Origin: AP-15 sp963736715
GTDB taxonomy: Bacteria > Pseudomonadota > Alphaproteobacteria > ATCC43930 > CGMCC-115725
NCBI GenBank assembly: GCA_963736715.1
Contig: CAVTQA010000010.1
Span: forward strand, 310,001-374,000
Length of the DNA: 64,000 nucleotides
Reading direction: 5' to 3'
Shown here: positions 25,133-32,829 of the stretch, in pieces
How the letters are laid out: each line of letters opens with the position of its first letter
How positions within the stretch are numbered: the stretch's first letter is position 1
Made by a program: the position numbers and the translations under genes
Notes under the pieces: model-generated
What the model was told of the DNA's origin: nothing
What the model saw: the letters and a program-made list of their open reading frames with translations, nothing else
Databases searched by the model: none

Positions 25133-25471
25133 TCAGATCGCGTCCGGACCGCGCTCGCCAGTGCGGATGCGGATCGCTTCCTCGATCGTCGTGACAAAGA
25201 TCTTGCCGTCGCCGATGCGGCCGGTGTGGGCGGCCTGCTGAATCGCCTCCACAGCGCGCTCGACGAGCGTATCCTCCATGACCACCTCGATCTTCACCTT
25301 CGGCAGAAAGTCGACGACGTACTCGGCCCCGCGATAGAGTTCGGTATGCCCTTTCTGGCGGCCGAAACCCTTGGCCTCGGTGACGGTGATTCCCTTGATC
25401 CCGACTTCATGAAGAGCTTCCTTCACCTCGTCGAGCTTGAAGGGCTTGATGATCGCCTCGATCTTCTTCAT
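25133..25471 (-). CDS. glnB: Nitrogen regulatory protein P-II
   Basis: A 112-residue PII signal protein that reads 2-oxoglutarate, ATP/ADP and nitrogen status and controls GlnE, NtrB and AmtB-type partners. The start MKKIEAIIKPFKLDEV is at 25471; the longer frame from 25501 adds ten atypical residues. The T-loop has RGAEYVVDF with Tyr51, the uridylylation site. The C-terminal signature IGDGKIFVTTIEEAIRIRTGERG is complete. A sigma-54-type promoter is visible about 50 bp upstream of the start. Confidence 0.97.
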   Translation of the reverse strand: MKKIEAIIKPFKLDEVKEALHEVGIKGITVTEAKGFGRQKGHTELYRGAEYVVDFLPKVKIEVVMEDTLVERAVEAIQQAAHTGRIGDGKIFVTTIEEAIRIRTGERGPDAI

Positions 25472-25519
25472 CGGCTTCTCGTCTCTCTCAGCCAAGGACA
25501 CCGGCCTCGGCGCGTTCAG

Positions 25520-25536
25520 AGCATAACCTATGCCAG
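25520..25536 (-). promoter_or_regulatory. Sigma-54 (RpoN)-type promoter of glnBA
   Basis: Reading the minus strand, CTGGCATAGGTTATGCT contains the invariant GG (25534-25533) and GC (25522-25521) with exactly 10 bases between them, as in the -24/-12 consensus TGGCAC-N5-TTGC. Transcription would start about 40 bp before the glnB ATG. NtrC-activated sigma-54 promoters ahead of glnB are known in alphaproteobacteria. No NtrC site was verified. Confidence 0.6.
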
Positions 25537-25634
25537 TGCCGGTCGGCGACAGGACAAATCCAAAAGTCCGGGCAGCCTTATACTGGCTTGCCTATTTTCG
25601 CGCCAGAAATCTGCCGAGTTCTTAATCGGTTGGT

Positions 25635-26819
25635 TCAGCGCGTCGAGACGTTCCCGAGGAATTTTCGAATTCGATCGATCGCCTCGCCGATAGCCTCTCG
25701 GCTGTTGGCGTAAGAGAAGCGCAAATAGCCCTCGCCATATTCGCCAAAGCTGGTGCCGGCGACCGTTGCCACCCCGGCCTGCTCGAGCAGCTGCGCCTGC
25801 AATGTACGCGCGTCGTAACCGGTACCCGTGATATTGGGGAAAGTGTAGAAGGCGCCGCCCGGCTGCTGACAGCGAAAGCCGGGCAGCCCGTTCAACGCCG
25901 CGACGATCATCTCGCGCCGCGCCGCAAATGCCGCGACCATGCGGTGAACCGGCTCGCGCGGTCCGGTCAGCGCGGCAACCCCGGCGTGCTGTGCGGCCGC
26001 GTTGACGCAGGAATGGCAGTTGATCGCGAGCCGCTCGGCATGCCCGAACAACGCCTTGGGCCATACCGCGTAACCCAGCCGCCAACCGGTCATCGCATAG
26101 GTCTTGCTCCAGCCGTCGAGCAGGATCAGCCGATCACGCAGCGAGGGATAGCGGAGGAGGCTGACATGCTCGGCGCCGCCGTAAAGGATCTCGCCGTAGA
26201 TTTCGTCGCTGAGCACGGCGACCTGCGGGTGCCGTTCGAGCCCGGCGACCAGCCGGTCGAGTTCGTCCCGCGGCACGACGCCGCCCGTCGGATTGGCCGG
26301 GCTGTTGATGATGATCAGGCGGGTGCGCGGCGTGACCTTGTCGAGGACCTCGTCGGCGCGGAACGAGAAGCCCGCCGCCTCGTGCAGCGGAATCGGCACG
26401 GGCGTCGCTCCGGAAAACCGGATCACGCTCTCGTAAATCGGGAACCCCGGGTTGGGATAGAGGATCTCGACCCCCGGCTCGCCGAACATGAGGATCGCGA
26501 AGAACATTGTGACTTTGCCGCCTGGGACGACCAGGACCAGGTCCGGCGAAACTTCGACCCCGTGGCGGCGCAAGAGATCGGCCGAAACTGCGGCACGCAA
26601 CGGCGGGATGCCGTTCGCCGGCGTGTAGCCGTGATGACCGTCGGCGAGCGCCTTGCGCCCGGCCTCGACAATGTGCTCGGGGGTCGGGAAATCCGGCTGG
26701 CCGATGCCGAGATTGATGATCGAGCGGCCGTCGGCGGCGAGCGCATTGGCGCGGGCCAGCACCTCGAACGCGGTCTCGGTCCCCAGGACACCCATGCGTC
26801 CGGCCATCTGCAGCATCAT
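25635..26819 (-). CDS. Pyridoxal phosphate-dependent aminotransferase, class I/II
   Basis: A 394-residue fold-type I aminotransferase. Key segments are INLGIGQPDFPTPEHI, GYTPANGIPPLRAAV, PNPGFPIYESVIRFSGA, IIINSPANPTGG (substrate/PLP Asn), LSDEIYGEILY (Asp-x-x-Tyr pairing with the PLP ring), LLDGWSKTYAMTGWRLGY with the Schiff-base Lys, and the carboxylate-binding Arg in GYLRFSYANS. Such enzymes include aspartate and branched or aromatic aminotransferases; specificity is not clear from sequence. It lies upstream of glnB on the same strand, about 160 bp away, with the glnB promoter in between. Confidence 0.9.
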   Translation of the reverse strand: MMLQMAGRMGVLGTETAFEVLARANALAADGRSIINLGIGQPDFPTPEHIVEAGRKALADGHHGYTPANGIPPLRAAVSADLLRRHGVEVSPDLVLVVPGGKVTMFFAILMFGEPGVEILYPNPGFPIYESVIRFSGATPVPIPLHEAAGFSFRADEVLDKVTPRTRLIIINSPANPTGGVVPRDELDRLVAGLERHPQVAVLSDEIYGEILYGGAEHVSLLRYPSLRDRLILLDGWSKTYAMTGWRLGYAVWPKALFGHAERLAINCHSCVNAAAQHAGVAALTGPREPVHRMVAAFAARREMIVAALNGLPGFRCQQPGGAFYTFPNITGTGYDARTLQAQLLEQAGVATVAGTSFGEYGEGYLRFSYANSREAIGEAIDRIRKFLGNVSTR

Positions 26820-26864
26820 CTCCTCCCCGCCTACTCGATCTCCATCAGATTAGCGCGGCTTTTG

Positions 26865-27584
26865 TCAACAAGCACCTAAGCCAACGACAAGCCCCTCGGC
26901 GAAGAGGTGATCGAGCGCGGCGGCGAGATCGAATGCAGGGTCCGCCGCCGCGGTTGCCGCCGCCGTGCCGAGCGCGAACCCTTCGGCCAATGCCCTGCGG
27001 AACGCAAACACTCCGGGGGGGAGCCGTTGCCAGCTGAAGCCCTCGTCGGCGCGCCGTATCTCGACGGTGGTACCGCCGCTCGTGAGATCCACCGGACGAA
27101 CTTCTTTCCGCTGGTTCGCCAGCCAGATCGCATCGATAGGCCACTCCGAAGCGAAATAGCTGACGGACGGCTGTAGAGAGATCTTGAGTAAAGATGCACC
27201 TTCGGGCGCAATCCCGGCGAGAGCCTCTATTTTCAGCGGGCACGCCTCCCGCACCGTCGCGGCGACGTTGAGGGCCCATTCAAAGCGCGCGACGTCTGCC
27301 AGATAGGGGAGATCATTACACGCCTCCAACCCGGCGAGAAAATCGGCAAAGTCGGCGCCGTACTCGACGAGGCAACGCGAATGCGGCGGGTGTTCGCGCA
27401 GGTATTCATGCGCGGCGTACGCAAAGAAACGCTTGTCGACGAGCCGGCAGACAACTGGGAAAGTGCGTTCCAGGACGGCGCCGAGCGTCGCAAATGCGTG
27501 ATTGCGGTAGATTCGCACTCGCGCCGCCGGGTCGAGCCCGTCGTCACGGATGGCGCCCACGAGCGCACGCAGTGTCGCCGCCAA
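26865..27584 (-). CDS. bufC: BufC / HvfC family DNA-binding-domain protein (DUF2063), possible 5' frameshift
   Basis: The intact frame gives 239 residues of DUF2063: LDPAARVRIYRNHAFATLGAVLERTFPVVCRLVD, HPPHSRCLVEYGADFADFLA and LPYLADVARFEWALN are family hallmarks. In bufferin loci BufC is the partner of the MNIO enzyme BufB and is thought to present the precursor peptide. The intact frame can only start at TTG 27584. A much better family N-terminus, MPTLLELQ, starts at ATG 27631, overlapping the bufB stop, but it is one base out of frame (break near 27590-27612). The annotated start is therefore probably an artefact of a missing base. Confidence 0.85.
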   Translation of the reverse strand: MAATLRALVGAIRDDGLDPAARVRIYRNHAFATLGAVLERTFPVVCRLVDKRFFAYAAHEYLREHPPHSRCLVEYGADFADFLAGLEACNDLPYLADVARFEWALNVAATVREACPLKIEALAGIAPEGASLLKISLQPSVSYFASEWPIDAIWLANQRKEVRPVDLTSGGTTVEIRRADEGFSWQRLPPGVFAFRRALAEGFALGTAAATAAADPAFDLAAALDHLFAEGLVVGLGAC

Positions 27585-27614
27585 GTACCGCTCGGCGGAG
27601 CTCCAGCTTGCAGT

Positions 27615-28463
27615 TCAAGCAGGGTCGGCATACCGATAGAGATCGGCCAGCTCTTGCGCATGCCGCGCCTCGTCCAACAGGAGTTCGAGCGCGGGAATAT
27701 TGGTGTCCCACTCGATCAAGGTGGGCACGGCGCCGAAGCGCCGGAGCGTTTGGGCGTAGAGCTCCCAAACCGGTTGGGCTACCCGAGAGCCGTGGTCGTC
27801 GATCAGAACATTCACGTGCTCTGCAGCGTGATGGCCGGCTAGATGGATCTCGCCGATCGCGGCCGCCGGCAGCGCGTCGAGATAGGCGATCGGGTCGAAT
27901 CCGAAATTTCTCGCGCTGACATAGATGTTATTGACGTCGCAGAGGATGCTGCAGTCGGTTCGGCGGGCGGTTTCGGCCAGGAATTCCGCCTCGGGAATGG
28001 TTGAATGGCGAAACCGCAGGTAGGAGGACGGGTTCTCGATCAGCAGCCGCCGCCCGAGCGCCTCCTGCGCTTCGCCAACGTGCCGGCAGAAGACATCCAG
28101 GCTCTCCTCGGTGTAGGGAAGCGGCAGCAGGTCGTTCAAGTAATCCCCGCCGATCGCACTCCAGGCCAGGTGCTCCGAGACCAGCACCGGCTCTACCCGC
28201 TCGATCAGATCTTTGAAGCGGCCGAGATGAACCCGATCGAGCTCCTCGGCGCTCCCCAAGGAGAGCGCAACCCCGTGAACGCTCACCGGGTAGTCGCGGC
28301 GCAATTCGAGCAATCGGTCCAGCGCCGCCGTTTCCGCCATGTAATTCTCGGCATGCACCTCGAGGAAGCCTAGGCGGGGCCGCGTGGCCGCGATCTCCGC
28401 CGCATGCGGCAAGCGCAGGCCGATTCCCGCATCGCAGTTAGACAGCCGTGGAGGCCCGGTCAC
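27615..28463 (-). CDS. bufB: BufB: multinuclear non-heme iron-dependent oxidase (MNIO, DUF692)
   Basis: A 282-residue TIM-barrel MNIO. Metal-ligand and active-site blocks of the family are all present: GIGLRLPHAAEI, FLEVHAENYM, VSVHGVALSLG, VSEHLAWSAIGGDYLNDLLPLPYTEESLD, LLIENPSSYLRF, LCDVNNIYVSARNFGFD, GEIHLAGHHAAE and LIDDHGSRV. In bufferin systems BufB oxidises precursor cysteines to thiooxazoles that bind copper. The start is GTG at 28463. It overlaps bufC and is on the opposite strand from the DUF2282 precursor gene 2.8 kb away. Confidence 0.93.
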   Translation of the reverse strand: MTGPPRLSNCDAGIGLRLPHAAEIAATRPRLGFLEVHAENYMAETAALDRLLELRRDYPVSVHGVALSLGSAEELDRVHLGRFKDLIERVEPVLVSEHLAWSAIGGDYLNDLLPLPYTEESLDVFCRHVGEAQEALGRRLLIENPSSYLRFRHSTIPEAEFLAETARRTDCSILCDVNNIYVSARNFGFDPIAYLDALPAAAIGEIHLAGHHAAEHVNVLIDDHGSRVAQPVWELYAQTLRRFGAVPTLIEWDTNIPALELLLDEARHAQELADLYRYADPA

Positions 28464-29006
28464 GATACAGCTCGAGCTGACAGCATGGCTAAAAATGTAG
28501 CGGGTCTTCCCAACCAGTTATCGTCGCTCCTGCGATAGAACGTGTGAAAAAATCGGATCGAGGTTGGGATGCATAAAACGCCCCCTTGTCGTCCCGGCGA
28601 AAGCCGGGACCCATTGCCCCGTCGACTCGAACTTTCTAAGCAATCGCATGGTCTTACCAACGATCACAGGCTCGTGCGGCGGAACCACAGGCCCCGGCCT
28701 TCGCCGGGGAGGCAATGGCATGAGCGGCGCAAGGGATTCCTTTACACGCTCGAAAGCGAGGGTCCAGGGGAAACCGGTGCGGCCTTGCAGCCCCTGGATT
28801 CCCGCTTTCGCGGGAACGACGAGTAGGAGCGGTAGCTCCTGAGAATTCTCGCTTCATTTTGGTCAACCTATAATGCTCCGGGAAAACGGGAGTCCGCTGC
28901 ACCCGCCGTGCTGCGCGGACCCGCTGCTTCGCCCGCGAGGCCACGCAATCGGATCCGAATACCGTTATAACGGGAGGTAGAACGCACAGCGTATAGAGCC
29001 CACTCG
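28464..29006. other. Intergenic region between bufB and the adenylate cyclase
   Basis: A 543-bp divergent intergenic region. It must hold the promoters of both neighbouring genes, but its middle is occupied by extragenic palindromes (listed separately). The short open frames here are read through these repeats and are not credible genes. Confidence 0.5.
28591..28820. repeat. Cluster of extragenic palindromes
   Basis: Three hairpins can be seen: GTCCCGGC-GAAA-GCCGGGAC (28591-28610), CCCCGGC-CTTC-GCCGGGG (28692-28709) and CCCGC-TTTC-GCGGG (28801-28814). The first two are enclosed by CCATTGCC (28611-28618) and GGCAATGG (28711-28718), the last is preceded by CCAGGGG (28764-28770) and CCCCTGG (28791-28797). 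Related hairpins occur inside the element at 44.2-44.4 kb. Confidence 0.7.
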
Positions 29007-31206
29007 GTGTCCGAAAGAGTCGATCATCTCCTGCGCGAGGCGCGTTCGGGTCAACCGGCAGCCTCACGCGCGGGTGCTCCGCCGAGAGTTCCCGGAAGGC
29101 AAGGCTATAAGCTGGGTCTGCGCTGGGCGCTGACTGCGCTGGTGCTCAGCACAGTGGTCCTGACTGCATTGCTGATCCATCTGTTTTGGTCGATTGCGGC
29201 GCGCCGCAATGTCGGCGATGTGGTCGGGCAGCTCAATCGGCAGATTGTCGAATCGATCCACCACGAATTGCACGGCGTGCTCGACGACGCCTCGTCAATG
29301 GAGGAGGCGGTCCGATCGATCTTCTTTCAGGGCACGATAAAGGTGACGGACGAGGGCAAGCGCGAGTTCGTCTTTCTGGCATTGCTGCGCTCGCAACCGA
29401 GCCTCTCGTGGATTTCGCTGGGCTTTCCCGACGGCGGATTTTTCGGCTCACGCAAAGCCAGCGACACCGAAATCGACATGATCGAGGTCAAATGGGATGC
29501 GGCGACAGGAGCCGCCCGCCAACGGACCGATTATTACACGCCGGAAGTCGGTGACATCATGTTCAACAACCGGGAGTTCGAGCCGACCACCTACAATGCG
29601 ACGGCGCAGCCATGGTACCGCCGCGCCGTCGCGGAGAACGCGCCCGGCTGGAACCGGACGTCCAATTTTCCCGGCAGTCACCGGCAGGCCATCAGCATCT
29701 CGACCCCGCTGATCGGTCGATGATCGATTTGTCGCCGTCATCAACGTCGTCATCGATCTGTCGCGGCTGTCGCAATTCCTGTCGAGCCTGGAGGTGGGCA
29801 AGTCCGGCACGGTTGTCGTGCTCGATCGCAACGGCAACGTCATGGCATCGCCCGATCCAGGCGCGATAGATCGGCAGCAGAACGGCGAAATGCCGAACCT
29901 CCGAAGTCTGAGCCAGAAAAGCAGCCTGCTGCGGGCGATAAGCGAATATCTCGGTCGCGGCAGTGTGAATCTGCCTGCCCTCTCGGATACGCGACAGGTC
30001 GAATTGACCTCCTCCGAGGACGGCCGCGACTACTTTCTCACTTTTGCGCCGTTGGGTTTCGACGATTGGGTTGTTGCTACGGTCATTCCGGCCGGCGATT
30101 TTCTGGCGACGATCGAGCGCAACGCAAAGCTTCTGCTCGCGGTTCTCGGGTTGCTGACGCTCGTCATCGCGGCGCTGGCGATCCTGTCGGCCAACAGGCT
30201 GATCGGGGCGCCGTTGCTTCGCATTGTCGGGCAATTGAAGCACATCGAGAGTTTCGAGCTCGACGCGATTACCCGGATGAGTTCGCCGCTGCGCGAGCTC
30301 GACAATCTTTCCGCCGCACTGACGCAGATGAGCCGGGGCCTCGCCTCGTTCCAGAAATACCTTCCGACGGCGCTCGTTCGCACCCTGGTGGCGCGCGGCG
30401 TCGAGGCTCGCCCAGGCGGCCGTCAGCAGGTCCTGACCGTGCTGTTTACCGATATTGTCGGCTTCACCGGGCTTTCGGAGCGGCTCGGTGACGCGATCGT
30501 GCCGGTGCTGAGCGACTACCTGGAACTCGCCTCGACAGCAATTTCAACGCGCAACGGAACCATCGACAAGTTCATCGGCGACGCGGTGATGGCATTCTGG
30601 GGCGCGCCGGCGCCGAATGATCGGCATGCGGTCGATGCTTGTGCCGCGGCGCTCGAATTCAGACGCCGCCTGGGGCAGCGCGGCGCCGAGCCGGGTGGCG
30701 AACGAGGGGTGCCGCTGCGCATGCGCGTCGGCATCAATACCGGGCGAATGCTGGTCGGCAATATCGGCTCCAATGAGCGGCTGAGCTACACGGTGATCGG
30801 CGACGCCGTCAATGTCGCGAGCCGCCTCGAAGCGGTCAACAAGCGCTACGGAACCGAAATCCTGATCGGCGAGGACACGCGCGCAGCCGCGGGCGACGCC
30901 ATTCTGGTCCGGCGGCTCGATTGGGTCGCCGTCTATGGCCGCACGCAAGGGCTCGCCGTCTACGAGCTGCTCGGCATGGCCGATCATCGTGCTTCTCAGA
31001 CGCCGGAATGGGTCACAGCATATGAAGCCGGCCTCGACGCCTACGCGCAACGCGATTGGACGGATGCGGCGGGGTTGTTCGAGAGCGCGATTGCCCTTCG
31101 GGGCGACGATCTCCCTGCGCGGATATTCGTCGAGCGCTGTCGAAACTATCTTGCGTCTCCGCCCCCCGAGGATTGGACTGCGGTGTCGATCCTCGCCGAA
31201 AAGTGA
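29007..31206 (+). pseudogene. Transmembrane class III adenylate cyclase with extracytoplasmic sensor (frameshifted)
   Basis: Two frames form one protein of about 730 residues. The first (29007-29723) has a transmembrane helix near residues 38-58 and the start of a Cache-type sensor domain. The second resumes at FVAVINVVIDLSRL, gives the rest of the sensor, a second helix (LLLAVLGLLTLVIAALAILSA), a HAMP-like linker and the cyclase domain VLTVLFTDIVGFTGLSERL, DKFIGDAVMAFWGAP, VGINTGRMLVGNIG and VIGDAVNVASRLEAV. The Lys and Asp of adenylate-specific sites are present. One base is missing near 29715-29721 (LIGR|DDRF). It lies between bufB and bufA1, and its signal might bear on that locus, but this is inference. 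Start is GTG. Confidence 0.85.
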
Positions 31207-31263
31207 TTTGCCGCCCCCGGTAGCGCGCTACAGAACGGAGGCCCGCTCGCAATGGAGATCCGT

Positions 31264-31530
31264 ATGAAGCCTTCTGTGCTCATCGCCGCCGCGGTCGCCG
31301 CCGCGGCTTCTCTGCCGATGCCGGCGGATGCGGGACCAGCGCCGGCTCCCCCTTACAAGGCGGAGAAATGCTTCGGCGTTGCCGCTGCAGGCCAGAACGA
31401 CTGCCAGACTGCGACCCACTCCTGCGCCGGCGAGTCCAAGACAGCCGCCGCAAGCGATTCCTGGATCTACGTGCCGGCGGGTACCTGCATGAAGATCAAC
31501 GGCGGAAGCCCGACCCCGAAGGAATCCTGA
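31264..31530 (+). CDS. bufA1: BufA1-type bufferin precursor (DUF2282)
   Basis: An 88-residue DUF2282 protein. It has a Sec signal peptide (MKPSVLIAAAVAAAASLPMPADA) and then a short core with four cysteines in the bufferin pattern: EKCFGVA (Cys36), QNDC (47), THSCAGES (54) and VPAGTC (75), ending MKINGGSPTPKES. In characterised bufferins the MNIO BufB converts some of these cysteines to thiooxazoles, and the mature periplasmic peptide sequesters copper. Start at 31264 is set by GGAG eight bases upstream; an earlier ATG at 31252 lacks such a site. Its modifying genes bufB and bufC are 2.8 kb away on the other strand. Confidence 0.88.
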   Translation: MKPSVLIAAAVAAAASLPMPADAGPAPAPPYKAEKCFGVAAAGQNDCQTATHSCAGESKTAAASDSWIYVPAGTCMKINGGSPTPKES

Positions 31531-31596
31531 TCGCTCAAACGGCCGCCGCGATACTGTTCTTCGCCGCATCGCGCTCTTTGGCAGTGCGAGACGATA

Positions 31597-32829
31597 ATGC
31601 GGCCGGTTTCCGTCCCCCGGTCCCTTCGGTCGGCCAAGCCCTTGTCCTGCGAAGCAGCCTCGGCTGCCGGGCTACGGCACGCCCGAATGTCGGCGTCTCT
31701 CGTGTTCTTCGCAAACGGCTTCGTCGTGGCGAGCTGGCTGCCCCATATTCCCGAAGTCAAGGAGCGGCTCGGGCTGGACGATTTTCTGCTTGGCATGGCG
31801 CTCTTTTCGATGGCGGCCGGTTCGGTTCTGGTGCTGCCGTTGGCCGGCTGGTCCGCCGGGCGGTTTGGGAGCGATTTGACGACCCGGACCGCCGGGCTGG
31901 CGCTGTGTCTGCTGCTGCCGGCGCCGGTGGTGGCGCCGGACCTCGTAACGCTTATCTTGTCGTTGCTGCTCTTCGGGGCCGCCAACGGCATGCTGGACGT
32001 GTCGATGAATGCCCAGGCGGTGCTGATCGAGGATCGCTATCGCCGCCCGATCCTCTCCTCCCTGCACGGGCTCTACAGCACGGGCGGCCTCGCCGGCGCC
32101 AGCCTCGCCGCGGCCGCCGCCTCGGGCGGCATCCCCGCTCCGGTTCAGACGCTCGGCCTAACGGTTATTCTGATGCCATCGCTGCTCGCGATTGCTCGAT
32201 ATCTGCTGCATGGCGAGGCTCGCAGCACGGATCGGGGCGCCGTGTTGGCGTGGCCCTCTCGCGCGCTACTCGGCCTGGGGGCTTTGGCGTTCTTGGCGCT
32301 CATGGCTGAGGGTGCGATGGGCGACTGGGCCGCAGTCTTTCTGCGCGAATATCGGCGCGCCGGCATGGATGGCGCCGCGACGGGTTTTGCCGGCTTTTCT
32401 CTGGCGATGGCGGCCGCCCGGTTCGCCGGCGACTGGGTGCGGCGGCGTTGGGGTGCAGCGATCTTGCTGCGCGTCGGAGGGCTCGCGGCCGCTATCGGCA
32501 TGACGACGGCGCTGATTATGCCGGGGCTGGTCCCCTCGGTGCTCGGCTTCACCTTTTTTGGCCTTGGGCTCGCCAATATGATCCCGATCCTGTTTGGCGC
32601 CGCGGGCGGGGCCCGGGATACAACGCCGGGTGTCGGCATCGCCGCGGTCGCTACCACCGGCTATCTCGGATTGCTCGTCGGCCCGCCGCTGATCGGAATG
32701 ACCGCCGAGTTCGTCGGCTTGCGCCTGGCCTTGGTTACGATCGTCTGTGGCGTGCTCGCCGTCGCGGTCTTCGCCGGGGTGGTTGGCAACAATGCGACCG
32801 GTCGTCCCGAGAGAGGCGGCTCACGATGA
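31597..32829 (+). CDS. MFS transporter (sugar/fucose permease-like)
   Basis: A 410-residue carrier with about 12 transmembrane segments. ASLVFFANGFVVASWLPHIPEVKERLGLDDFLLGMALFSMAAGS and GAANGMLDVSMNAQAVLIEDRYRRPILSSLHGLYSTGGLAGA are characteristic of the YbjJ/FucP-like MFS branch. It starts 66 bp after bufA1 and its stop overlaps the start of the glycogen-debranching gene (ATGA), so these three may share a transcript. An inner start at 31687 is possible. Substrate unknown; coupling to a glucosidase gene hints at a sugar. Confidence 0.87.
   Translation: MRPVSVPRSLRSAKPLSCEAASAAGLRHARMSASLVFFANGFVVASWLPHIPEVKERLGLDDFLLGMALFSMAAGSVLVLPLAGWSAGRFGSDLTTRTAGLALCLLLPAPVVAPDLVTLILSLLLFGAANGMLDVSMNAQAVLIEDRYRRPILSSLHGLYSTGGLAGASLAAAAASGGIPAPVQTLGLTVILMPSLLAIARYLLHGEARSTDRGAVLAWPSRALLGLGALAFLALMAEGAMGDWAAVFLREYRRAGMDGAATGFAGFSLAMAAARFAGDWVRRRWGAAILLRVGGLAAAIGMTTALIMPGLVPSVLGFTFFGLGLANMIPILFGAAGGARDTTPGVGIAAVATTGYLGLLVGPPLIGMTAEFVGLRLALVTIVCGVLAVAVFAGVVGNNATGRPERGGSR

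Noticed and set aside
28564..28842. Short open frames of 85-92 residues
   Set aside because: Encoded by extragenic palindromes; no start signals or family sequence.
32448..32825. Long N-terminal extension of the debranching enzyme (796 residues)
   Set aside because: The added part is Arg-rich shadow sequence of the MFS gene; the family N-terminus begins at 32826.
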